From Tsuneonella flava (GTDB lineage: Bacteria; Pseudomonadota; Alphaproteobacteria; Sphingomonadales; Sphingomonadaceae), in NCBI RefSeq assembly GCF_002870965.1, contig NZ_PHSO01000005.1:372001-436000 (forward strand): a DNA stretch of 64,000 nt, written 5' to 3'. Under the pieces are notes generated by a model that was not told the DNA's origin, searched no databases, and was given only the letters and a program-made list of their open reading frames with translations. This document shows positions 53,547 to 62,018 of this stretch, piece by piece; position 1 is the stretch's first letter, and each line of letters starts with the position of its first letter. The position numbers were made by a program, and so were the translations under genes.

Positions 53547-53656
53547 GGCATCTGGCCCTTGGATAAAGCCGGGAAGTGGCTCTGCCGCGCACTAGCGCGC
53601 ATGGGCCCACCAACACAATCGCCGGATTGCCGGCCACAAACAATGGAACACCGCCC

Positions 53657-54469
53657 GTGACGCACCCCGCTCCACATCGCATCGTTTTCGCGAACGAAAA
53701 AGGCGGCACGGGCAAATCGACCACGGCGGTTCATGTCGCGGTGGCGCTGGCGTATCAGGGTGCGCGGGTGGCTGCGATCGATCTCGATCCCCGGCAACGG
53801 ACCCTGTTCCGTTATTTCGAAAACCGCAAGGAAACGATGGAGCGGCGCGAAATCGATCTGCCCACCGCGCGGTTCGATGTGCTCGACAGCGAACGCCCCG
53901 AAGAGCTGGAGGCGATGGTCGCGCAAGTGGGCGAAGGCGCAGATTTCGTAGTGTTCGATACCCCTGGTCGCGACGATCCGCTGGCCCGCCACGCCGCGAC
54001 CGAAGCCGATACGCTGGTCACTCCGCTAAACGACAGTTTCGTCGATTTCGATCTGATCGGGCAAGTCGATGCCGAAACCTTCAAGGTACGCCGCCTCAGC
54101 TTCTATGCCGAACTGATCTGGGAAGCCCGCCTGAAACGCAGCCGCAGCCAGATAGAACAGGGGCGGCGCGAAATGGACTGGGTCGTCGTCCGCAACCGTA
54201 CCGGCCACGTGGAAGCGCGCAATATGGTGCGTATCGAACAGGCTCTGAAGGAGCTGTCGAAGCGGGTAGGTTTCCGTGTGTCGCAAGGGTTGTCGGAGCG
54301 CGTGATTTATCGCGAACTGTTCCCTTCCGGGCTGACTTTGCTGGACAAGGGGCACCTGGGCGAACTGGGCACCAGCCATCTTGTTGCGCGGCAGGAACTG
54401 CGCGAACTGATCAAGTCGCTGAACCTGCCAATGCCCGCGAAGCAGGCGCCGGAGCTTGCGCTGGCTTGA
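53657..54469 (+). CDS. mipZ: Division plane positioning ATPase MipZ
   Basis: A 270-residue ParA/MinD-type ATPase. The deviant Walker A loop FANEKGGTGKSTTAVHVAVA and the acidic Walker B-like FVVFDTPGRDDPL are characteristic. In Caulobacter MipZ binds chromosome-origin complexes with ParB and forms a gradient that blocks FtsZ near the poles; the same role is expected here. The GTG at 53657 begins the conserved region; upstream in-frame residues to 53576 lack conservation. A J-domain gene starts 28 bases after its stop. Confidence 0.95.
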   Translation: MTHPAPHRIVFANEKGGTGKSTTAVHVAVALAYQGARVAAIDLDPRQRTLFRYFENRKETMERREIDLPTARFDVLDSERPEELEAMVAQVGEGADFVVFDTPGRDDPLARHAATEADTLVTPLNDSFVDFDLIGQVDAETFKVRRLSFYAELIWEARLKRSRSQIEQGRREMDWVVVRNRTGHVEARNMVRIEQALKELSKRVGFRVSQGLSERVIYRELFPSGLTLLDKGHLGELGTSHLVARQELRELIKSLNLPMPAKQAPELALA

Positions 54470-54497
54470 TGCCGCCGAACAGGCTAGCAGTGTGGCG

Positions 54498-54785
54498 ATG
54501 GTTCGCCTGCTGATCCTTGCCGCGATTGTGTCACTTGCCTGCCGCATGATGCTGGGCCGGTGGCCGTGGGATTATCTGCGAACACCGCTGACCCGGCAAC
54601 AGGCGGTGTTGAATGCGCGCAAGCTGCTGGGCGTGGATGCCAACGCAACGCGCAAGGATATCGTGGAGGCGCATCGCCGCCGGATTGCCGTGGTCCATCC
54701 CGACAGGGGCGGTTCGGGCGAACAGGTTCATGAAACCAACGCCGCGCGTGATCTGTTGTTGAACCAGCTGCCCGATAAGAACTGA
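54498..54785 (+). CDS. Membrane-anchored J-domain protein
   Basis: A 95-residue protein with an N-terminal helix (VRLLILAAIVSLACRMMLG) and a C-terminal J domain holding the HPD motif, AVVHPDRGGSGEQVHETNA. The J domain would stimulate a DnaK-type Hsp70. The layout, one membrane helix then a C-terminal J domain, is that of mitochondrial Tim14/Pam18 and its alphaproteobacterial relatives. ATG at 54498 is chosen; the longer frame to 54456 overlaps mipZ. Six bases separate it from the phosphohexomutase gene. Confidence 0.87.
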   Translation: MVRLLILAAIVSLACRMMLGRWPWDYLRTPLTRQQAVLNARKLLGVDANATRKDIVEAHRRRIAVVHPDRGGSGEQVHETNAARDLLLNQLPDKN

Positions 54786-54791
54786 GGAACT

Positions 54792-56201
54792 GTGCCTGTG
54801 AACCACACTTTCGATTCCACTGTCCTGCGTGAATACGACATTCGCGGGATCATCGGTGAAACGCTGGGGGCGGACGATGCCCGCGCCATCGGTCGCGGTT
54901 TCGCCACTTTGCTGCGACGGGCTGGTGGCCACAAGGTGGCGGTGGGATACGATGGACGCGTCAGCTCTCCGATGCTCGAATCAGCGCTGATCGAAGGGCT
55001 GACTGGCAGCGGTTGCGATGTCGTGCGGATCGGAATGGGCGCCACCCCGATGCTCTATTTCGCGGAAGCGTCAGCGGACGATGTCGATGGCGGCATTCAA
55101 ATAACCGGCAGCCATAATCCCGCCAATTACAATGGCTTCAAGATGGTATTTATGGGTCGCCCGTTTTTCGGGGAAGATATCCTCACCATCGGCCGTCTGG
55201 CCGAAGCGGGCGACTGGCTCGATGGCACCGGGGAAGTCGAAACTCGCGATGTCATGGATGCTTATATCGAGCGAATGCTGCAAGGGCTCACCGGGATCGA
55301 TAGCGATGCCTTGTCGGCCTTGCGGATCGGTTGGGATGCCGGCAACGGCGCTGCCGGGCCTGCACTCGAACAGCTTGCCGCCCGTCTGCCGGGGGAGCAT
55401 CATCTGCTCTACACCGATGTCGACGGGAATTTCCCCAACCATCATCCAGATCCCACTGTTCCCGCCAATCTGGAAGATCTCCAGCGCCTCGTCGCAGAGA
55501 AAAGCCTCGATTTCGGAGTGGCTTTCGATGGGGATGGCGACCGGATCGGGGCGATAGACGGCGAAGGGCGGGTGATCTGGGGCGATCAGTTGCTGATGAT
55601 TTATGCCGAAGACCTGCTATCCCGGCGGCCCGGCGCGACAGTGATTGCCGATGTGAAGGCCAGTCGCGCGCTGTTCGAACACGTCGCCGCGCATGGCGGG
55701 CAGCCGGTTATGTGGAAGACCGGGCACAGCCTGATTAAATCCAAAATGAAGGAAACACAGGCGCCGCTGGCCGGGGAGATGAGCGGGCACGTGTTCTTTG
55801 CCGACGAATATTATGGTTATGACGATGCGCTCTATGCGGCAGTGCGGCTGATGGCGGCATCGGCGCGGTTGGGCAAATCGGTCACGCAATTGCGCGGCGA
55901 AATGCCCGCGTTGGTCAACACCCCCGAAATGCGCTTCCAGGTCGATGAAAGCCGGAAATTCGCAGCGATCGACGAGGTCAAGGCGCGGCTGGCGGGCAAT
56001 GACGCGCAAGTCGATGGCACCGACGGGGTGCGAGTGACGACCGACGATGGCTGGTGGCTGCTGCGCGCATCCAATACGCAGGATGTGCTGGTCGCCCGCG
56101 CCGAGAGCGACAGTCAGGGCGGGCTGGATCGGCTGGTCGCGCAGATCGATGAACAGTTGCAACTTTCGGGGCTGGAACGCGGCGAGCAGGCCGGGCACTG
56201 A
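54792..56201 (+). CDS. Phosphomannomutase / phosphoglucomutase
   Basis: A 469-residue alpha-D-phosphohexomutase of the AlgC type. The catalytic phosphoserine loop is ITGSHNPANYNGFKM near residue 103, the metal loop FDGDGDRIGAID near 243, the sugar-binding GEMSGHVFFADEYYGYDDAL and the phosphate-binding region DGVRVTTDDGWWLLRASNTQ. It interconverts hexose-1- and 6-phosphates for polysaccharide and nucleotide sugars. The start is GTG at 54792 or a second GTG at 54798. Follows the J-domain gene closely. Confidence 0.94.
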   Translation: MPVNHTFDSTVLREYDIRGIIGETLGADDARAIGRGFATLLRRAGGHKVAVGYDGRVSSPMLESALIEGLTGSGCDVVRIGMGATPMLYFAEASADDVDGGIQITGSHNPANYNGFKMVFMGRPFFGEDILTIGRLAEAGDWLDGTGEVETRDVMDAYIERMLQGLTGIDSDALSALRIGWDAGNGAAGPALEQLAARLPGEHHLLYTDVDGNFPNHHPDPTVPANLEDLQRLVAEKSLDFGVAFDGDGDRIGAIDGEGRVIWGDQLLMIYAEDLLSRRPGATVIADVKASRALFEHVAAHGGQPVMWKTGHSLIKSKMKETQAPLAGEMSGHVFFADEYYGYDDALYAAVRLMAASARLGKSVTQLRGEMPALVNTPEMRFQVDESRKFAAIDEVKARLAGNDAQVDGTDGVRVTTDDGWWLLRASNTQDVLVARAESDSQGGLDRLVAQIDEQLQLSGLERGEQAGH

Positions 56202-56225
56202 ACCTGTCGGATTGGGGGATATAAA

Positions 56226-57113
56226 ATGAAAATCTGCAAAACATTTGTTGGCGCAGCAGCAGCTGCGCTGGCGTTTGGCGCGTTGCCTGCACTGGCACAG
56301 GATGCGGCGGAAGACGCAGTTGTGGCTGATGCATCTGCCGATGCCGAACCGGAATCTGCAACGCCGGACGATGCCGCCATGATGGCGGTTCTGTCGTCGA
56401 TGTTCGCAGCCGAACCGCTGACGGAGGAGCAGGAGAAGCGCCTGCCGCTGGCGAAAAAGATCGTCGACAAAATGGTCCCGCCGGGCACCTATGGCGAAAT
56501 GATGGGATCGATGTTCAACAAGATCATCGGCCCGATGATGAGCAAATTCGAAGATGCATCGCCGGCAGAAGTAGCGAAACAGATCGGGGTGGAGGAAGGC
56601 GAGATCGACCTCGATCCCGAGCAGCTGGCCGAGGTTTCGGCGCTCCTCGATCCTGCGTGGCAGGAGCGGCGCAAGCTGGAGATGACCACGGTGCAGGGCG
56701 CAATGGGCAAAATGATGACGGCGATGGAACCGGGCGTCCGCGCGGCTCTGTCGGAAGCCTATGCGGTCTATTTCGATCAGAAGGAGCTGACCGATATCGA
56801 TGCGTTCTTCTCGACCGACAGCGGGGTTGCCTTCGCCCGGAAATCTTTCACGATGTCGAGCGATCCGCGCTTCATTGCCGCGACAATGAAGGCGTTGCCC
56901 GATGCGATGGGCGCTCTCTCCGATATGGAGGAAGAGGTGAAGACCGCAACTGCCGCTCTCCCGCCGCTGCGTGGCTGGGCCGATCTGTCGGGTGAGCAAC
57001 GCGCGCGCCTGTCAGAGCTGACCGGTTTGAGCGCCCAACAGCTTGAAGATGGGATGGCCAGTGCCGCCGACGCGCGAGCAACAGACGCAATAGAAGGAAG
57101 CGACGAAGACTGA
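56226..57113 (+). CDS. DUF2059 domain-containing secreted protein
   Basis: A 295-residue protein with signal MKICKTFVGAAAAALAFGAL and cleavage near ALAQD. Past an acidic Ala-rich linker comes the DUF2059 region: QEKRLPLAKKIVDKMVPPGT, LSEAYAVYFDQKELTDIDAF and FFSTDSGVAFARKSFTMSSD. Members are periplasmic and uncharacterised. The gene follows the phosphohexomutase by 24 bases and may end the operon; the nearest terminator is 186 bases downstream. Confidence 0.88.
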   Translation: MKICKTFVGAAAAALAFGALPALAQDAAEDAVVADASADAEPESATPDDAAMMAVLSSMFAAEPLTEEQEKRLPLAKKIVDKMVPPGTYGEMMGSMFNKIIGPMMSKFEDASPAEVAKQIGVEEGEIDLDPEQLAEVSALLDPAWQERRKLEMTTVQGAMGKMMTAMEPGVRAALSEAYAVYFDQKELTDIDAFFSTDSGVAFARKSFTMSSDPRFIAATMKALPDAMGALSDMEEEVKTATAALPPLRGWADLSGEQRARLSELTGLSAQQLEDGMASAADARATDAIEGSDED

Positions 57114-57197
57114 TTCGATCACACAAGCGCAATAATTCTGGGTGCTGAAGATCTGCGTCGATCAAAAACCGTTTAAAAACAATCTTTTTCAAGATGG

Positions 57198-57226
57198 TTG
57201 CGTTCAATGCAACTGCGACTGATAAT
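57198..57226 (+). promoter_or_regulatory. Promoter overlapped by an inverted repeat
   Basis: TTGCGT (57198-57203), 17 bases, then GATAAT (57221-57226): the -10 box matches five of six consensus bases and spacing is ideal. A dyad GCAACTGC (57209-57216) / GCAGTTGC (57230-57237) spans the -10 box and the predicted start near 57233, the classic place for a repressor site. Confidence 0.5.
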
Positions 57227-57232
57227 TTTGCA

Positions 57233-57330
57233 GTTGCGAAAGGAAATGATGCGATGCACAAAGAGCCTGCCTTTCAGGCATCCTCTCCCAGACTTTTCGG
57301 CCCGGCTGGTTTTCCAGTCGGGCCTTTTTC
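57233..57330 (+). ncRNA. Candidate small RNA or regulatory leader
   Basis: The segment from the predicted start (about 57233) to the terminator is about 98 bases. It contains a small hairpin, GCCTG (57265-57269) / CAGGC (57275-57279) with loop CCTTT, a single-stranded pyrimidine run TCCTCTCCC (57281-57289) that could pair with Shine-Dalgarno sequences, and the terminator stem. Such layout is typical of trans-acting alphaproteobacterial sRNAs. It may instead be a leader that attenuates the helicase gene, or simply the 3' end of the DUF2059 transcript. No match to a named RNA is claimed. Confidence 0.35.
57299..57330 (+). terminator. Strong intrinsic terminator
   Basis: GGCCCGGCTGG (57299-57309), loop TTTT, then CCAGTCGGGCC (57314-57324), with one G-T wobble, followed by TTTTTCTT. 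It is 186 bases after the DUF2059 gene and 91 bases before the helicase start. Confidence 0.88.
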
Positions 57331-57421
57331 TTGCCTCCTCTTCCCACTCTCGCGCGTTGTGCGACAATGGGCCGTGATGAGTGGACGATTTCGCTGAATC
57401 TGCGCGGGAATCTGGCGTAAG

Positions 57422-59908
57422 ATGGGTGCGATGACGGTCCCTCCTGAAATCGACCGGTGGTTCGCGGGGCGTGGCTGGCGCGTACGGCGCCATCAGGCAG
57501 AGATGCTCGATGCCAGCGACGATGGGCGCCATGCTCTGCTGGTTGCAGATACCGGCGCAGGTAAGACTCTGGCCGGCTTTCTGCCGACTCTGGCCGATTT
57601 CTGCCCTTCGCGGCTGGATGGCACGCCGGTGCCCGAAGGGCTGCACACGCTCTACGTTTCGCCGCTGAAGGCTCTGGCGCATGATGTGCAGCGGAATCTG
57701 ATGGCCCCGATTGAAGAGATGGGCCTGCCGATCCGGGTGGAAACGCGCAGTGGCGACACGCCGTCCGACCGCAAAAAGCGCCAGCGCGCCCGTCCACCGC
57801 ATGTCCTGCTCACCACGCCCGAATCGCTCTCGCTGCTGCTGAGCTATCCTGACAGTCTGGCGATGTTTGCCAGTCTGCGGCGGATCGTGATCGATGAAGT
57901 TCACGCCTTTGCAACGGGCAAACGCGGCGATCTGCTGGCGCTGGCCCTCAGCCGGTTGCAGGCGATTGCTCCGCAGATGAAGCGCGCGGCGCTGTCGGCC
58001 ACTGTGGCCGATCCACAGGCATTTCGCGAATGGCTCGCCCCGTGGGGCGATATCGACCGCGTCGCTCTGGTGGAGGGGGAGCAGGGCGCACCGCCGCAGG
58101 TCGAAATCCTGCTGCCCGATGAGGAACGGGTGCCGTGGGGCGGCCACGCGGGGCGCTGGGCGATTCCCCAGCTCTATGAAGAGATCCGCCGCAATCGCAC
58201 TACACTGGTATTCACCAACACCCGCTTTCTGGCAGAATTCGTGTTCGAGCTGTTGTGGGATGCCAACGACGATAACCTGCCCATCGGCATTCACCACGGA
58301 TCGCTGAGCAAGGAAGCCCGCCGCAAGGTGGAGGGCGCGATGGCCCGCGGCGAGCTGCGCGCGCTGGTGGCGACGGCGAGCCTCGATCTGGGCGTCGACT
58401 GGGGCGATATCGATTGCGTGGTGCAGATGGGGGCACCCAAGGGATCGAGCCGTCTGCTGCAGCGGATTGGGCGCGCCAACCACCGGCTCGACCAGCCAAG
58501 TCGGGCGATCCTGGTGCCTGGCAACCGTTTCGAATTCCTCGAAGCGATGGCCGCGAAAGACGCGGTGGATGCGGGTCAGCGCGATGGGGAGGATTTTCGA
58601 CCGGGCAGTCTGGATGTTCTGGCTCAACACGTGATGGCCTGCGCCTGTGCCGCGCCGTTCGATGAAAGCGGCTTGCTGGCCGAAGTGCGTTCCTCGCTGG
58701 CCTATGCGTGGATTGACGCGGAGGTGTGGCAGCGGGTGCTCAATTTCGTCGCTACCGGCGGATATGCGCTGAAAGCATATGATCGGTTCCATCGTATTGT
58801 GCGCGAACCGGGCGGCGCGGATGGCGATACGAACGGTGGCGCGACATGGCGATTGGCCCATCCCGAACATGCCGCGCGGCACCGGATGAATGCAGGAATT
58901 ATCGTCGATTCGGAAATGCTCGATGTCCGGTTCCGCAACGGGCGCTCGCTCGGCAAAGTCGAAGAGCGCTTCGCCGCTGCGCTCAGCCCCGGCGACACAT
59001 TTCGCTTTGCCGGGATGACGCTGGAGGTCGAGCAGATCAAGGACATGGAGCTTCAGGTTCGTGCCAGCAAAGCGGCCGCGACGATTCCCAGCTATGGCGG
59101 GCAGCGTCTGCCACTGACCACTCATCTGGCGGGCCGGGTCCGAGAAATGTTGGTCGATCGGGCGGGCTGGGCACGCTTTCCCGATGATGTGCGCGAATGG
59201 CTGGAGGTGCAGGACTGGCGCAGCCGGATGCCGGGGCCGGGGCAACTGCTGGTGGAAAGCTTCCCCCATGGCCGCAAGCATTTCAGCGTGTACTACACTT
59301 TCGAAGGGTGGAATGCGAACCAGAGCCTGGGCATGTTGATCACCCGGCGGATGGAAGAGCGCGGCCTTTCACCGGGCGGGTTTATTGCCAATGATTATTC
59401 GCTGGCGGTGTGGGGCCTGCGACCGGTAACCGATCCGGCACCACTTTTGTCACCCGACATACTGGCGCATGAATTCGTCGATTGGGTGACAGAATCGCAC
59501 CTGCTGCGCCGTGCATTTCGCGAAGTGGCGGTGATTTCGGGGTTGGTTGAGCGGCAGCACCCCGGCAAACGCAAGAGCGGGAAGCAGGTCACCTTTTCGA
59601 CCGACCTGATTTACGATGTGCTTCGTAAGTATGAGCCCGATCACGTGCTGCTGGAGGCAGCGTGGGCCGATGCCCGATCACGCATGACCGACGTAGCACG
59701 GCTGGCCGACCTGCTCGACCGAGCGGCGCGAGAGCTCGACCATGTGACACTCGACCGGGTCAGTCCGCTGGCGGTTCCGGTGATGACGATGATTGGTCGG
59801 GAAGACGTACCGCAAGGCGCGATCGACGATGATCTGCTGCTGGAAGCTGAAACGTTGGCAGCCACGGCCATGCGGACCGAGTGGCCTCATATATCGGACG
59901 AAGATTAG
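57422..59908 (+). CDS. Lhr-type DEXH helicase (ligase-associated DNA damage response type)
   Basis: An 828-residue superfamily 2 helicase. Walker A is ADTGAGKTLAGFLPTLADF near 39-57, motif II is DEVHAF, motif III SATV, with QRIGRANHRLDQPSRAI as motif VI, then an Lhr-like winged helix and a C-terminal domain (ligase-associated helicase type). Relatives are usually encoded with an ATP-dependent DNA ligase, an exonuclease and the PdeM phosphoesterase; none of those flanks this gene, which is followed by a 140-base gap and exbD on the other strand. Start is ATG at 57422 or 57431. Confidence 0.88.
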   Translation: MGAMTVPPEIDRWFAGRGWRVRRHQAEMLDASDDGRHALLVADTGAGKTLAGFLPTLADFCPSRLDGTPVPEGLHTLYVSPLKALAHDVQRNLMAPIEEMGLPIRVETRSGDTPSDRKKRQRARPPHVLLTTPESLSLLLSYPDSLAMFASLRRIVIDEVHAFATGKRGDLLALALSRLQAIAPQMKRAALSATVADPQAFREWLAPWGDIDRVALVEGEQGAPPQVEILLPDEERVPWGGHAGRWAIPQLYEEIRRNRTTLVFTNTRFLAEFVFELLWDANDDNLPIGIHHGSLSKEARRKVEGAMARGELRALVATASLDLGVDWGDIDCVVQMGAPKGSSRLLQRIGRANHRLDQPSRAILVPGNRFEFLEAMAAKDAVDAGQRDGEDFRPGSLDVLAQHVMACACAAPFDESGLLAEVRSSLAYAWIDAEVWQRVLNFVATGGYALKAYDRFHRIVREPGGADGDTNGGATWRLAHPEHAARHRMNAGIIVDSEMLDVRFRNGRSLGKVEERFAAALSPGDTFRFAGMTLEVEQIKDMELQVRASKAAATIPSYGGQRLPLTTHLAGRVREMLVDRAGWARFPDDVREWLEVQDWRSRMPGPGQLLVESFPHGRKHFSVYYTFEGWNANQSLGMLITRRMEERGLSPGGFIANDYSLAVWGLRPVTDPAPLLSPDILAHEFVDWVTESHLLRRAFREVAVISGLVERQHPGKRKSGKQVTFSTDLIYDVLRKYEPDHVLLEAAWADARSRMTDVARLADLLDRAARELDHVTLDRVSPLAVPVMTMIGREDVPQGAIDDDLLLEAETLAATAMRTEWPHISDED

Positions 59909-59982
59909 GTTGGGACAGTAAGGCGTTGGTGGATGGACCACGCCGGCCGACGAGGGGTCCGCAGCCAATGGCATCATGCAAT

Positions 59983-60010
59983 AAAAAAGGGGCGGATCGC
60001 TCCGCCCCTC
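59983..60010 (-). terminator. Intrinsic terminator of the tonB-exb operon
   Basis: On the minus strand GGGGCGGA (60008-60001) pairs with TCCGCCCC (59996-59989) around a GCGA tetraloop, then six T residues. It lies about 40 bases after the last exbD stop. Confidence 0.9.
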
Positions 60011-60049
60011 TTCCGTTTATCTGATCGGGCTTTCGCCCCGATGCGCGCC

Positions 60050-60484
60050 TCACTTATCGAAGGAGCGATACTTTTCATTACCGACGAAGCCGAACTTGGT
60101 AACGCCGGAAGCCTTGATGATGTTAAGCACCTTGGCCGAGAGATCGTAGCTGGCCTGCGCTTCAGGTTCATACTGAAGCTCGGGAGCCGGATCGATGTTC
60201 TTGGTTGCTTCCAGATTGCGAACCAGCTCACCTTCGTTGATCTGCGTCCCGTTCCACAAGATCTGCCCTTCGGGGGTCAGCACGATCTTGTTCTTGATCG
60301 GGTCGATCTGGTCCGGCGGCGGGGGGTTCGGGTTCGGTGCAGGAAGGTCGATGTTAACCGCGTGGTTAGCCACCGGAATGGTGATGATGAACATGATGAG
60401 AAGGACGAGCATGACGTCGATGAGCGGCGTCGTGTTCATCTCCATCATCGGCGAACCATCGTCCTTGCCGCCTGACATTGCCAT
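60050..60484 (-). CDS. exbD: Biopolymer transport protein ExbD, second copy
   Basis: A 144-residue ExbD/TolR protein with one N-terminal transmembrane helix (LIDVMLVLLIMFIITIPVAN), including the essential Asp in PLIDVMLVLL, and a periplasmic domain. It works with ExbB as the proton channel that energises TonB. It follows the other exbD by 36 bases and ends the operon with a good terminator. Two different ExbD copies after one ExbB are known in Xanthomonas-type clusters. Confidence 0.94.
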   Translation of the reverse strand: MAMSGGKDDGSPMMEMNTTPLIDVMLVLLIMFIITIPVANHAVNIDLPAPNPNPPPPDQIDPIKNKIVLTPEGQILWNGTQINEGELVRNLEATKNIDPAPELQYEPEAQASYDLSAKVLNIIKASGVTKFGFVGNEKYRSFDK

Positions 60485-60520
60485 GGGGAACTACTCCTGA
60501 ATTATATCTTGCCAGCCCGA

Positions 60521-61054
60521 TCAACCGTTGGGGTCGACCGGGGTGGAGATGAAGCCGACGGTGGGATAGCCCGCCGCCTGCACGTTGTAGATCGTACCGG
60601 CAACACAGCGCCAGGGCGCTTCCACGTCACCGCGGATCTGCACCTGCGGGACATCGTCCGGGTTCTTCATCATTTCGGCCGGGCCGCCTGCGCGCTTCAC
60701 GATTGCTTCGAGGCGTTTGAACGCATCGTCATACAGCTCTTGCGAAGTAACCGGAGTGATATTGTTGAAATACACCCGGCATTCGCCGTTGCGCGAAGCA
60801 CCTGCAAAACCCGGTTCGCCAGCACTGCGGCCAGCGGTGTCGGTGGTGCTCACAGTGAGCAGCAGGTTATCGACCTTGTTCTTGGCTTCGGTCGATTCCA
60901 TGATCGGGATATGCAGTTTGTCGATCGTCTGGATCGCGACCGGGACCGCGATCAGGAAGATGATCAGGAGCACCAGCATCACGTCCACGAGGGGAGTGGT
61001 GTTGATGTCCGACATCGGGGTTGCGTCCCCGCCTCCGCCTGTCGAAATCGCCAT
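60521..61054 (-). CDS. exbD: Biopolymer transport protein ExbD, first copy
   Basis: A 177-residue ExbD with helix PLVDVMLVLLIIFLIAVPVA and the channel Asp in NTTPLVDVMLVLL. The periplasmic part is longer than in its neighbour by about 30 residues, with GRSAGEPGFAGASRNGECRV and a PTVGFISTPVDPNG end. It begins 86 bases after exbB. The two ExbDs differ in sequence and may have separate roles. Confidence 0.94.
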   Translation of the reverse strand: MAISTGGGGDATPMSDINTTPLVDVMLVLLIIFLIAVPVAIQTIDKLHIPIMESTEAKNKVDNLLLTVSTTDTAGRSAGEPGFAGASRNGECRVYFNNITPVTSQELYDDAFKRLEAIVKRAGGPAEMMKNPDDVPQVQIRGDVEAPWRCVAGTIYNVQAAGYPTVGFISTPVDPNG

Positions 61055-61140
61055 TGGGTTTTTTCCTATCTCAAAACTTCATGCACGGGCGGTGAAGCTG
61101 CGGGGCGCGAACCGATGGCCGCGCCCCGCCGCACAATGGC

Positions 61141-61935
61141 TTACTTCTTCGGCGGAACGCCAGCGGTCGTGGTGGCCGGCTTGGCAGCAGGAGCCTTCGG
61201 CGCAGCCTTGGCTGCAGGAGCTGCCTGGAGTGCAGGCTTCACAGCGCCCTTGGAATTGATGTTCGCAAGGATATCGGTCGAGAAGCCCGAGAGCAGTTCG
61301 GCGATACGCTTGTTGCGGGCCTGCAGCCAGTTGTAAGCAAGCACAGCCGGAACCGCGACGAGCAGACCGATAGCGGTCATGATCAGCGCTTCACCAACCG
61401 GGCCGGCAACCTTGTCGATCGATGCCGAACCGGCAAGACCGATCGCGATCAGAGCGCGATAGATGCCGATAACCGTACCGAGCAGACCGACGAACGGTGC
61501 GGTCGCACCCACGGTTGCGAGGAACGGCAGGCCGCCGGCAAGCTTCGAGTTCACCGCTGATTCCGAACGGGCCAGCGAACCGTGCAGCCAGTCGTGCGCT
61601 TCGAGGCTGTCGGTCATTTTGCCGTGCTGATCTTCTGCAGCAAGACCGTCGTCGACAATCTGGCGCCATGCGCTGTTCTTGTCGAGCTTGGCGGCGCCTT
61701 CTTTCAGGTTCGGTGCGCGCCAGAAACTGGTGCGAATCGTCTTGTACTGGTTCAGGATCTTCTGCTGTTCCAGCCACTTGGTGATGAGGATGTAGAACGA
61801 ACCAACCGACATGATCACCAGAATGGTGAAAATCGAGTAGGCGATGATACCGCCCTGGTTGAGCGCTTCGACAAACCCGAACTTGTTCTGGGGTGCGGCT
61901 TCGCCACCGGCGGCAGCAAGAATGTTGATGATCAT
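61141..61935 (-). CDS. exbB: MotA/TolQ/ExbB proton channel family protein
   Basis: A 264-residue inner-membrane channel protein. Three helices are seen: GIIAYSIFTILVIMSVGSFYIL, LPFLATVGATAPFVGLLGTV (with the conserved APFVGLLGTVIGI-type stretch) and ALIMTAIGLLVAVPAVLAYN. With ExbD it uses the proton gradient to power TonB. The C-terminus is an Ala/Lys-rich tail, PAAKAAPKAPAAKPATTTAG. It follows tonB by 83 bases on the same strand. Confidence 0.96.
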   Translation of the reverse strand: MIINILAAAGGEAAPQNKFGFVEALNQGGIIAYSIFTILVIMSVGSFYILITKWLEQQKILNQYKTIRTSFWRAPNLKEGAAKLDKNSAWRQIVDDGLAAEDQHGKMTDSLEAHDWLHGSLARSESAVNSKLAGGLPFLATVGATAPFVGLLGTVIGIYRALIAIGLAGSASIDKVAGPVGEALIMTAIGLLVAVPAVLAYNWLQARNKRIAELLSGFSTDILANINSKGAVKPALQAAPAAKAAPKAPAAKPATTTAGVPPKK

Positions 61936-62018
61936 TTGCGAGTACCCTCTCAGATGAAACGGATGAAAATATTAGGGGGTGCCGGACCGCCCCATCAGCG
62001 GTTTGGTCCGGCGGATTG

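Larger units (their letters stand above)
57114..57421. other. AT-rich intergenic region with promoter, dyad and terminator
   Basis: No trustworthy protein gene. AT-rich sequence at 57114-57200, then a promoter, an overlapping dyad, a hairpin and a strong terminator (see separate entries). Short frames beginning at 57194, 57246 or 57254 run through the terminator and are unlikely to be translated fully. About 90 further bases lead to the helicase gene. Confidence 0.55.

Noticed and set aside
57194-57397. 67-residue frame in the AT-rich island
   Set aside because: It crosses the promoter, the dyad and the terminator, and its composition is not protein-like.
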